A stretch of 64,000 nucleotides of DNA from Lentisphaera araneosa HTCC2155 (GTDB lineage Bacteria; Verrucomicrobiota; Lentisphaeria; Lentisphaerales; Lentisphaeraceae), in assembly GCF_000170755.1 (NCBI RefSeq), contig NZ_ABCK01000010.1:1-64000 (forward strand). Reading direction: 5' to 3'. Each line of letters starts with the position of its first letter. Position 1 is the first letter of the stretch. This document shows positions 26,801 to 34,786 of this stretch, in pieces. The notes beneath the pieces were generated by a model. It worked only from the letters and a program-made list of their open reading frames with translations. It was not told where the DNA came from and did not search any database. The position numbers and the translations under genes were made by a program.

Positions 26801-28951
26801 CTACAAGCCGCCTTGATAAGTAGAATAAGGCCAAATCCCTTGTCCTCCATATGCACCATCTTTACCTGAATTGCCTCGCTTAAAATCCCACCAACCAGCG
26901 GCGACACCACTTGGGACATTGATCCATTTTGCATGCCCATCAATATAGACACTATTCAAGCCCTCTGCTTCATGACAGGCTAATGTGTCATCGCCTGCAT
27001 TAGCGCCAACAGCATCAAAATAACATTGGTAGTAGCTGGTCGCTGGGATCCCAGTACCACTATTTTGATAGGGGGAAGCTGCGTCATTATAACCGATGTT
27101 TTCACCTTCAAATCCAAACAAGCCTTCTTTCTCATAAAAAAAGTACCCACCGTACATATAGCTGGAATAAACGGCTGGAGAGCCATTTGGGTTGTTGAGT
27201 GCAGCGTTAAATCCACTCAAAAGCTCATCTCCATTCTTCGCATATACCGAATCTATCTTATTGCTTTCTGGACATAGTAAATTGTCTCCGACATTGATAT
27301 AATCTAGAGATGCGACAAGTGCGATCCCAAAAAATTGTCGTTTCTGTATGCTCGAACCATAGGGAAAGCCATTTGAAAAAAAGTTACGATAGTGACCAGG
27401 GTTATTAAATCCGTTCCAAGACGCAGTTGGTAATTTTCCATCAAAATCTTCGCTATACATACTTGTGGCAAGATACATTTGTTTAAGATTGTTCATGCAA
27501 CTGGTCCGTAATGCTTTAGACCTTGATTTATTTAATATAGGTAATAGAAAACTGGCCAGTATACCAATTATTGCAATTACGACCAATAGTTCAATTAAAC
27601 TGAATTTCCTGGCATATCTATGATTCTTGTGTTTCAAATCATTTAGCTCCGGCAAGGCGTATGCAGTGTAATCACGATGTTCTTTTTCTATGATTGCTTT
27701 TAGTTCGGCAAAGATTTCAGGATTATCAGATTTAATATCTCTATCCTCATGAATATCTTCGTCTAGATTGAATAAATGTTCTTCTCCTTTAATATCCTTT
27801 AAATACTTCATCGCTCCTCTACGAACAGCAATTTGTCCTTCAAATTCAAAGTAAAGATACGCATGTTTTTGTTGATTTTCCTCATCTCCTAGCAATACGG
27901 GCTTCATACTCAGACCATCATTAGGACCCTCTGCTTCTAAGCCTGCTAATTCACAAAAAGTATTCATTAAATCAGGAAAATAGAACAAATCAGAATTGAC
28001 TTGACCTGCTGGTATTCTACTAGGACAATGAGCTATAAAAGGTACCCGGATCCCACCTTCATGTAAGCTGCGTTTATATCCTTGGAAAGGACCCGCCGAA
28101 TCAAACATTGTCACCTTGTGACCACCTTCTTCATGGGGGCCATTATCGCTTGAAAACAAAATAATTGTATCTTGATCTAGATTTAGTTCTTTTAATTTAT
28201 CTACTATTTTCCCGACAGATTCATCGATACGTTGCACCATGCGCGCAAAACCTTTCTCATTATCTTTCCAAGGTTTATCTTTGAACTCACCATAATGATC
28301 CACTTCCATTCCATCTGCCGTATTTCCACCTTCATTGTTTGCATGAGGTAAGTTGGTACAATAATAGAGAAAAAAAGGATTGTTTTTATGTTCTTCAATA
28401 AAATCTAAAGCTTTAGATTCTACCATATCAGGCGAATAATCGATTTTTGTTTCAGCTACCCCAACACCAGTCTCCCACTGTAAAACATCTCCTTCTGGTG
28501 GGAGGTTACGAGTAAAAAACTTTTTGCCATTCTCCAATAACCATGGCGGGAAAAAATTATGCGCATGCTTCATACAATTATAACCATAATGAGAACCAAA
28601 GCCCTTCTGTAAGGCATCATCGTGTTGTTGCCCATTACCCACACCATACTTGCCTTGTATGCTACTTACGTACCCGGCCTTATTAAAAACTTTTGCAATA
28701 TTATTATAATCGTTTGGTAAATATGGGTCATTTAATTCTCGAATCGGCAAATGACCTGAATGTAAACCAGTCATAATAGATGCTCGAGCTGGTGAACAAA
28801 CTGGTGACGTGGAATAAAAATTACTAAACCTCGTCCCCTCTTCTGCTAGTCGATCAATATTTGGTGTTTTAAGTGTTTTTTGTCCATAACAAGACAAGTC
28901 ACCCCAGCCTAGATCATCACAAAGAATAAAAATTATATTTACAGGCTTCAT
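26801..28951 (-). CDS. Sulfatase fused in frame to a pseudopilin-like domain
   Basis: One uninterrupted 716-codon frame. Residues 1 to about 440 are a formylglycine-type sulfatase with the modification motif CSPAR (C52) and metal-site segments CDDLGWGD and SSDNGPH. From about 448 onward it is a prepilin-type protein: [20 protein letters not shown], then [13 protein letters not shown] and a C-terminal [14 protein letters not shown] (a variant of the H-X9-DG motif). There is no stop between them. An in-frame TTG ([12 protein letters not shown]) about nine bases after GGAG could give a separate pilin start. The sulfatase has no signal peptide, which is odd if the pilin helix is to be exported. 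AAGGAG supports the 28951 start. Confidence 0.82.
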   Translation of the reverse strand: MKPVNIIFILCDDLGWGDLSCYGQKTLKTPNIDRLAEEGTRFSNFYSTSPVCSPARASIMTGLHSGHLPIRELNDPYLPNDYNNIAKVFNKAGYVSSIQGKYGVGNGQQHDDALQKGFGSHYGYNCMKHAHNFFPPWLLENGKKFFTRNLPPEGDVLQWETGVGVAETKIDYSPDMVESKALDFIEEHKNNPFFLYYCTNLPHANNEGGNTADGMEVDHYGEFKDKPWKDNEKGFARMVQRIDESVGKIVDKLKELNLDQDTIILFSSDNGPHEEGGHKVTMFDSAGPFQGYKRSLHEGGIRVPFIAHCPSRIPAGQVNSDLFYFPDLMNTFCELAGLEAEGPNDGLSMKPVLLGDEENQQKHAYLYFEFEGQIAVRRGAMKYLKDIKGEEHLFNLDEDIHEDRDIKSDNPEIFAELKAIIEKEHRDYTAYALPELNDLKHKNHRYARKFSLIELLVVIAIIGILASFLLPILNKSRSKALRTSCMNNLKQMYLATSMYSEDFDGKLPTASWNGFNNPGHYRNFFSNGFPYGSSIQKRQFFGIALVASLDYINVGDNLLCPESNKIDSVYAKNGDELLSGFNAALNNPNGSPAVYSSYMYGGYFFYEKEGLFGFEGENIGYNDAASPYQNSGTGIPATSYYQCYFDAVGANAGDDTLACHEAEGLNSVYIDGHAKWINVPSGVAAGWWDFKRGNSGKDGAYGGQGIWPYSTYQGGL

Positions 28952-29049
28952 TAAACAGCTCCTTGATTTTAGATTAAATATAATTTATATACACTTTTAT
29001 TTTATTTAAATAGTATTAATTTATAATTTATTATACTATAATATGATTT

Positions 29050-29898
29050 ATGAATATTGAAGCACTTAATTATTTAGAGCACATCATAACTGATGGTGGT
29101 ATAAAAAAACTATACATCAGCGACCAAAGTGTATTAGCGTTAGCCAAGCATAATTTTAGTTCTGGTTATCGTCTGGCTATTCCTTTGGATGGTTGCCATC
29201 GTATGAAAATCCCCTTAAATGGAAAAATTGAAACTATTTATCCCAAAAGGTACTCGGCAACTTTCATGCCTAAGAATAGCTGGAACTTACCCGACTGGGA
29301 GCTACCCGTAAAAGTCGTAACTTTGTTATTCAACGACGATGGCTTTATTTGTAATTACGTCAATACTCAGGGTGGATATGATCACTCTAAATTAAGCCAG
29401 AAAAGTATATACTGGTCAGGATTAGAAGGTCACACCGTCCTTAATTTATTGAAAGCGAGCCCTAAGCACGACCTACAAAAGCCCTATATACACTTAGTTA
29501 ATGCTTTGCTGTTTTACTGTTTAAATTCATCAAGTAATCAGCTCGAGAATAAAAGCAGTAGCAAGGCCGAAAATACTTTTAAAAACATTTATCTATATCT
29601 CGAAGAAAATTATTCTTTGGTCAACTCTAGGGAAGATGTTGCCACTAACTTCAAATTAACTCCCAATTATATCTCACACTTATTTAAATCTCAAACTGGC
29701 ATGAGCTTTAGTCATCACCTTACTACCATACGTATAAATCAAGCTTGCTACTTGTTGAAAAAATTCAATCAGAATATTGATGAAATTGCACGTGTATGTG
29801 GATATCATGAAACGAGCTATTTTTGTAGAGTCTTTAAAAAAATCAAAGGGCACACACCCAGTGCCTACAGGCTTAAACATAGTGTACGAAGCTATTAA
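29050..29898 (+). CDS. AraC-family transcriptional regulator
   Basis: A 282-residue regulator. Residues about 1-170 are a ligand-sensing domain without a close match I can name. Residues about 180-278 are the AraC DNA-binding domain with two helix-turn-helix units (DVATNFKLTPNYISHLFKS and IDEIARVCGYHETSYFCRVFKKIKGHTPSAYR). It is divergent from the sulfatase-pseudopilin gene with a 98-base spacer, so it likely controls the minus-strand genes from 28951 downward in response to a released sugar. Confidence 0.92.
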   Translation: MNIEALNYLEHIITDGGIKKLYISDQSVLALAKHNFSSGYRLAIPLDGCHRMKIPLNGKIETIYPKRYSATFMPKNSWNLPDWELPVKVVTLLFNDDGFICNYVNTQGGYDHSKLSQKSIYWSGLEGHTVLNLLKASPKHDLQKPYIHLVNALLFYCLNSSSNQLENKSSSKAENTFKNIYLYLEENYSLVNSREDVATNFKLTPNYISHLFKSQTGMSFSHHLTTIRINQACYLLKKFNQNIDEIARVCGYHETSYFCRVFKKIKGHTPSAYRLKHSVRSY

Positions 29899-30312
29899 CT
29901 TTCTTTTCAAGATTGAACATTATAACAAAGAACAATTGCAATCAGTACTCATTGATCTCACTCCAAAAATTATTCATGTACACACAAATGGGCTAAACGT
30001 AAATGCAGACTCCTCTTTGGGCAGGGCAACTCAAGGTGATTTAATTGATGATCATTGGGCCCCGTCCCATATTCAATCCTCCCCCTTAATGGGAGGGAGC
30101 TTTAACCTAAAAAACTCAGTTAAACCAATGCAAGAGGTAACGCAAGCCCCATTATAAAATGGAGAAGAGTCATTAAACTAAGGCTGCTTTTTGCTGGATG
30201 AACTCCGACGGTTCTCTAAAAAGGCTATTAAAATAGTGTAAAAGAGTAAATCTTTTACCTTACCTGTTATATTAAAGATACTTACACACAAAAACAACAC
30301 AGAGAAAACTTT
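29899..30312. other. Intergenic stretch with no supported gene
   Basis: Lies between the AraC gene and a set of remnants. Open frames here are continuations of other frames and lack ribosome sites. A short GC-rich inverted repeat (CCTCCC / GGGAGG, 30078-30096) could form a hairpin but has no T run. Nothing else is recognised. Confidence 0.4.
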
Positions 30313-30480
30313 ATGGACTTTACACTTATCCCCGATATTTTTTTAATGACAAACTTAAAGAAACTGCAGGAATTTTAAGTGGTCTGCTTAGTATTGCGGG
30401 TAAAATCCTACAAAATCCAGATTTTGATGAGATTCAAAAATCAATAGAAAATGATCAAAGAGAACTCAGTAAATCTCGAG
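30313..30480 (+). pseudogene. Fragment of an unknown small gene
   Basis: An ATG at 30313 begins MDFTLIPDIF and stops after 22 codons. A second frame then reads NDKLKETAGILSGLLSIAGKILQNPDFDEIQKSIE..., amphipathic and gene-like, until it runs into the pilin fragment at 30481. This looks like a frameshifted and truncated gene. I do not recognise the family. Confidence 0.4.
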
Positions 30481-30570
30481 CTGCCTCTTTAATACTAGAG
30501 TCACCTTGCAACCTTCCACCAAGGTAATCTTCATACAGCATTAACATGGCATCTGTTGTATTGTCACCAT
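30481..30570 (-). pseudogene. Fragment of a pseudopilin gene
   Basis: About 90 bases that match, with scattered differences, 52230-52319 inside the pseudopilin gene at 51724-52536. The minus strand reads [14 protein letters not shown]. It ends at the shared CACCAT, where the uxaC tail begins, suggesting joining at a short homology. Confidence 0.8.
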
Positions 30571-30632
30571 GATTGCCGATATCTCATACAACAACGCCGC
30601 CAATTACTTCGATTTTAATCTTTAAAAAAATT
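30567..30632 (+). repeat. Duplicated 3' tail of uxaC
   Basis: Matches the end of uxaC from 14258 through the stop and the following A run with one base difference in the coding part. No complete reading frame precedes it. It marks the left edge of the duplicated block and shows that the ancestor of copy B lay next to a uxaC end, as copy A does today. Confidence 0.92.
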
Positions 30633-30663
30633 ATGAGCTAGTTCTAATCCATGGAACTAGCTC
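30624..30663 (-). terminator. Terminator downstream of hipA
   Basis: A perfect 10-bp stem (GAGCTAGTTC / GAACTAGCTC, 30635-30663) with a nine-base loop. On the minus strand it is followed by ATAATTTTTTT. It lies 23 bases after the hipA stop and should end hipBA transcription. Confidence 0.8.
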
Positions 30664-30686
30664 GCTATAGTTCTCGGTCTTAACGA

Positions 30687-32009
30687 CTATTTTTTCTTAT
30701 TTAACTTATTCAAGCGATCAATAAGAACTCCTTGAAAGTCTTTTTTGTCATCATTACTGAGTAAACTCTTTTCAATCATTTCCAAAATAACATGGTGACC
30801 TTTATTGAGTTTAGATAAATGGCTATCTAAAAGTTTAGTGGACACACCCGCTAGCTCGTACAAATAAGCAAATGTCTGATATGAGCTATGACCATCTCTT
30901 AGATAAATTTCTGATTCATAATCCCTGAAAAAATCTATGGCCATTTCATAGCTATGTCCTGGCATATTTCTAAGTAAACTTTCTGTATTGATGCAATCAT
31001 ACAATGGGCTTAGTCTTTTATATGTCGAATTTTTTTGAATATCTATTAGGGCAATATTCTTTAAATGAAAATCATCATTACCTATATAAAATTGAATGAG
31101 CAAAGCATGTAAAAATTCAACGACTGAAAAAGTATTGCTATGTTTTTGAATAGCTGTACAAACTTCTTCATAAGTCCCATCAAATTGATCTAAGTTTAGT
31201 ATTTGTGATAAATCTTCAAAGTGGTGTTTTTTATTTCCTCTATCAAAGCGTTTGGTCAAATAAGCCAAATTTCCATCTTGTAGTTTAATCAAAGCACATT
31301 CAGCAAGCTTTCCCTTCAAAAGTTTTTCTGAAATTTTCATGCTTAGGTGTTCATAGATTGCTGATTGCTTTAAATCAGCAATGGCTGGTTTCAAAATAAA
31401 TTGGCTACCAACTGCTTGTGGTTTCAACATTCCTTCTTCTAATACAACACCAATTTTTACTTGCATACCAGACATCGAAGCTCTTCTTACATCAGCATAA
31501 ACTCGTAAATCAAAATCGCTTCTACTTAAAGGAACCACTGGTTCTTGTGTACTTCCGAAAAATTTCTTTAAACATTTTAAATGATAATCTGAATCACATG
31601 TCTCGAGACAGATCAGGCACATCCCTTCTCCATGAGAAATTTTATTCTTTACTGAATAATCATTTCTCAGTAAGGGAGTCATTTTTTCCACAGTTTTGAG
31701 TTCTACTGCACCAGGTAAATCTAAGCCATTCACTGCAAGCAAAGTAAAGGTATCTTTCGGATCAATACGATCTAAATTAAGTAGAGTCTTTTTATACCAC
31801 CCTTGAGGCTCTAAACCTCTAAAAAAACTATGTAAATGCTCGGATAAAAATTCCTCGTTTCTCAATGGTAAAGTACAGGATATGGGTAAGGCATATTGAT
31901 CTTGCAAATAATCACTTGCATAACGAAAAGAAAAACTAGCCTGATTACGTTCTAAATAACCCGCTTTCTTACCATCGTAATAAACGTCTACTCGATCTAT
32001 CTTATTCAT
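30687..32009 (-). CDS. hipA: HipA-type serine/threonine kinase toxin with Cys-rich insert
   Basis: Full-length HipA-like kinase toxin, 440 residues. The N-subdomain-1 covers about 1-110 (FFRGLEPQG, LAVNGLDLPGAV). A short Cys/His insert, CLICLETCDSDYHLKC (C131, C134, H143, C146), could bind zinc and recalls the Cys-rich segment seen in some Bacteroidota HipA-like proteins. The Gly-rich loop SMSGMQVK keeps both serines (S178, S180). Catalytic residues are GNDDFHLKN (D313, N318) and SPLYD (D338). It probably phosphorylates a cellular target such as an aminoacyl-tRNA synthetase; the target is unknown. It overlaps hipB by eight bases, the usual antitoxin-toxin coupling. Confidence 0.9.
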   Translation of the reverse strand: MNKIDRVDVYYDGKKAGYLERNQASFSFRYASDYLQDQYALPISCTLPLRNEEFLSEHLHSFFRGLEPQGWYKKTLLNLDRIDPKDTFTLLAVNGLDLPGAVELKTVEKMTPLLRNDYSVKNKISHGEGMCLICLETCDSDYHLKCLKKFFGSTQEPVVPLSRSDFDLRVYADVRRASMSGMQVKIGVVLEEGMLKPQAVGSQFILKPAIADLKQSAIYEHLSMKISEKLLKGKLAECALIKLQDGNLAYLTKRFDRGNKKHHFEDLSQILNLDQFDGTYEEVCTAIQKHSNTFSVVEFLHALLIQFYIGNDDFHLKNIALIDIQKNSTYKRLSPLYDCINTESLLRNMPGHSYEMAIDFFRDYESEIYLRDGHSSYQTFAYLYELAGVSTKLLDSHLSKLNKGHHVILEMIEKSLLSNDDKKDFQGVLIDRLNKLNKKK

Positions 32010-32289
32010 TAAAGAAGACCTTTAAACCTACCGCATGAGTAACTTTTAAAAAATTCTCTAACTTGACAGTTAAATGTCCAGCCTCAATGGCGGCAATAAC
32101 ATTTTTACTAAGACCTAAAGCTAAAGCAAAATCGTTCTGAGTAATCCCACGATCTTTTCTAAATCCCTTAATAAAAGGACCTACTTGTTCCAACTCAATA
32201 GCTTCTTCACGTTTCTTTCTTTCGTGCAATTCGAGGACTAAAGATTTGAAGGCATCTATATCTTGCAATACTTTTTGAATATCTTTCAT
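32002..32289 (-). CDS. hipB: HipB-type HTH antitoxin
   Basis: A 95-residue protein with an N-terminal helical lead-in (about 1-35, Glu/Lys-rich) and an Xre helix-turn-helix (ITQNDFALALGLSKNVIAAIEAG). It should bind and repress its promoter and hold HipA inactive. It is unrelated in detail to the hipB at 8391-8612. It lies directly downstream of the copy B hydrolase on the same strand. Confidence 0.85.
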   Translation of the reverse strand: MKDIQKVLQDIDAFKSLVLELHERKKREEAIELEQVGPFIKGFRKDRGITQNDFALALGLSKNVIAAIEAGHLTVKLENFLKVTHAVGLKVFFNE

Positions 32290-32304
32290 AGTTAATAAAA
32301 AGGT

Positions 32305-32373
32305 TTATTATAAATAAAATGTAATTATAACACTATAAAACGACTATTATAAAATAAAAAGTATTTATAATAA
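32305..32373. promoter_or_regulatory. Candidate HipB operator pair upstream of hipBA
   Basis: TTATTATAAATA at 32305-32316 and its exact reverse complement TATTTATAATAA at 32362-32373, 57 bases apart start to start, lie just upstream of the hipB start. A similar TATTATAAAATA lies between them. The whole spacer is extremely AT-rich, so chance is a concern. Confidence 0.35.
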
Positions 32374-32430
32374 CTATTTCATATACAAAATATTAAAATA
32401 GACTTTTTATCAACTTTTTTGTATATGGAT

Positions 32431-33219
32431 CTAAAAACCTTCTTTATAGAGGAAGTTTTCGCAAGCTTGACACCATTGACTTGCTTGATTGCTGCTTCGA
32501 GCCAGGTCTTTGGCTAAGCCCAAACCGTGGCGTCCATCTGGGTAAACATGGAGTTCATGACGAATTTTATGTTTTTGTAGAGCCATGGCATAGAGGTAGG
32601 CGTTTTCCACGGGAACGGTTCCATCTTCAACCGTATGCCAAATAAAACTTGGGGGAGTTTTTGCGTGAACCGCATTTTCCATGGAGGTTTTTGCCACTAA
32701 TGCCTCACTGGCCTGCTGGCCCAATAAATTTTCTTTTGAGCCCAGGTGAGCGAATTCTCCCCAAGAGATAACGGGGTAACACAAAACGCTCAAGTCTGGT
32801 CTAGCGCTCATCTTCTCCAATTCATCATCATAGTCTTGCTTGACTTCTGAATAGAGATTACTCAAACTAGCGGCGAGGTGCCCTCCAGCCGAAAAGCCCA
32901 TCACACCTATGCGTTGGGCATCTATGCTTAATTCTTCGGCGTGAAAACGCAAGAACTGCATGGCACGTCGCGCATCCATCAAGGGCTGAGGATAACGAGC
33001 CGGCGCCACGGAGTATTCCAAAACAAAGGTACTTATGCCCAAGCTATTGAGCCAAGCGGCTATGGGAGCTCCTTCGTGCTTGGCACATGTGTGATAGCCT
33101 CCCCCGGGTAAAATTAAGAAAGCTGGTAAGTGTGCACCATTTTCAAGAGCGAAATTTTGCAAAGTCACTTTCTGTGGCAAATCCGGCCAAAGATCCATTT
33201 TTTCGTAGAGCTTAAACAT
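32431..33219 (-). CDS. Alpha/beta hydrolase, acetylesterase-type (intact, copy B)
   Basis: Intact version of the gene broken at 14355-16932. From the ATG at 33219 it encodes 262 residues; an earlier in-frame ATG at 33249 would add ten residues inside the upstream gene. It shows GGGYHT, the elbow GFSAGG, an Asp candidate in VEDGTVPV and a His candidate in PDGRHGLG, typical of BD-FAE-like sugar esterases. There is no signal peptide, so it acts in the cytoplasm. Its uninterrupted sequence is the empty site that defines the DUF1670 element's ends. It overlaps the GH67-like gene by eight bases. The terminator found after copy A is missing here; hipBA follows instead. Confidence 0.88.
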   Translation of the reverse strand: MFKLYEKMDLWPDLPQKVTLQNFALENGAHLPAFLILPGGGYHTCAKHEGAPIAAWLNSLGISTFVLEYSVAPARYPQPLMDARRAMQFLRFHAEELSIDAQRIGVMGFSAGGHLAASLSNLYSEVKQDYDDELEKMSARPDLSVLCYPVISWGEFAHLGSKENLLGQQASEALVAKTSMENAVHAKTPPSFIWHTVEDGTVPVENAYLYAMALQKHKIRHELHVYPDGRHGLGLAKDLARSSNQASQWCQACENFLYKEGF

Positions 33220-34786
33220 TGTATTTCTTTTTAAGTTCCTGGATAACATTTTCGGCGGGGTCTAAGTGTAAACAGTAATCTTTCTGGTACTGAGTAGATA
33301 AATTCTTGAACTTGCTAGGTAATGATTCGTAAAAATCCCAAGCTTGATCGTAATCTCCGATGCCTTGAATAATTGCTTCTTTATCGTCATTACGTACCGC
33401 AGCATCAGCATAAAAGAGCGAACGATAAATCATTGCCACGCCTAAACCATAGTGAACAGAACCTTTTGCGAAGTCCGCAAGTTCCTCATCTGGCCAAGAA
33501 ATTTGATCTGCTAAGGAACACATTTCCTGCCATATTGCCACGGCCTCATCTTTTAATGCTAGGCATTTCTCGATGGTCGCTTGATCGTCATGAATGTACT
33601 TAGGCCAAGCAAATCCCATATCTCTGGCCCACCACAAGTCCACATCACCTTCTAGGGTATTTCGCATGCGAATCACACCGTCTAAACTCAATAAGCACAG
33701 CTTCCTAAAGTGTTGACTTGATGCCTCATCTAAATTGAGTTTTTCCTTGCAATAACGTTCAAAGACCTGTTCTTCACTTTGGCTGGTATTTTGTGCCCAA
33801 GTGGCAATCACCCAGGCATTGAGCTCATACCACAATTTATTAGCTGCGAAGGGGCCATTCCAGCCACCGCCACGGCACCAAGTCCAAACCCCGGCATAAA
33901 GCTCTGGCGTCTGATCAACAAAAGTTTTGAGGGAATAGATCTCTAAACCCTGATTAAGGTTTTCCTCAAAGCCATTGATTACCCCAGCGGCGATGTAATT
34001 GGGGTGGGCTGCCTTGCCCTCATACTCGCGAGAACACTGAACTTCAATAATCTGGGGATGACGCCCCTGCCCTATGATTCGACTAAAAGCAGTACCACGG
34101 TGGAAATCATCTTCACTGTGTTTTACAGCTAAAGTTAAGTACTCATGAGGTTCAACTTCCTGATTGATGAGAGCGTATTGTTCGGGATCGCGGTCAAAGC
34201 TTAGCCAAGATCTGAAAATCAATTTTTTCTTGTGCTTTACGCAAATTTCTTCGCGCAACAAATTGATCAAAGGAATGATGGTCTCTTGGGTATTGTCTTT
34301 ATCTTTAATGGCTCCTTGATGATGTGGGGCATCGTGCAAGTAGGTCTCGCCAATACGAAAAAGAAAACCATCCAAGTCGGGGAATTGCTCAAATGATTCG
34401 GCAATCTGTTTCTTAATCAAATCCACCACAAGAGGATTTTTGGGGTCACCAAATTCTTTTTCAATACCATAAGCTTGAATAAGACTTTTGGGGAGGAGCA
34501 CCATGTCCGCTTGAGCATAGATAGCCAAGCCCGCAGCACGACATTTTGCGTGTTGCGCAAGAATGCTCTCACGCTTTTGCTTTAGCCACTTTTCTGACTC
34601 AGAACCCTCTGGAAATACATCCACGTCCACACTGCGCCAATCAATTGCTAAACTGGGGGACTCGAAGAGAAAATAAGCTTTGGCATTATAGCCAATTTCA
34701 GCTATGTAATCCGCCTCATTAAAAGGTGTTTCAAAAAGGGCTTCACCTGGGTTGTGGTGAACCATGTCCATAATGAGTGGAGACAT
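33212..34786 (-). CDS. GH67-like (alpha-glucuronidase-related) protein, copy B
   Basis: Identical in all 524 residues to 16925-18499, whose entry gives the motif evidence. The start has GAGG upstream and overlaps the GH36 stop. Complete identity next to clearly diverged GH36 N-termini implies recent homogenisation or selection for dosage. Function is inferred only from distant GH67 resemblance. Confidence 0.6.
   Translation of the reverse strand: MSPLIMDMVHHNPGEALFETPFNEADYIAEIGYNAKAYFLFESPSLAIDWRSVDVDVFPEGSESEKWLKQKRESILAQHAKCRAAGLAIYAQADMVLLPKSLIQAYGIEKEFGDPKNPLVVDLIKKQIAESFEQFPDLDGFLFRIGETYLHDAPHHQGAIKDKDNTQETIIPLINLLREEICVKHKKKLIFRSWLSFDRDPEQYALINQEVEPHEYLTLAVKHSEDDFHRGTAFSRIIGQGRHPQIIEVQCSREYEGKAAHPNYIAAGVINGFEENLNQGLEIYSLKTFVDQTPELYAGVWTWCRGGGWNGPFAANKLWYELNAWVIATWAQNTSQSEEQVFERYCKEKLNLDEASSQHFRKLCLLSLDGVIRMRNTLEGDVDLWWARDMGFAWPKYIHDDQATIEKCLALKDEAVAIWQEMCSLADQISWPDEELADFAKGSVHYGLGVAMIYRSLFYADAAVRNDDKEAIIQGIGDYDQAWDFYESLPSKFKNLSTQYQKDYCLHLDPAENVIQELKKKYNV

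Noticed and set aside
29777-30157. 126-codon frame overlapping the AraC gene end
   Set aside because: It overlaps the conserved AraC DNA-binding region in another frame and its remainder has no recognisable features.
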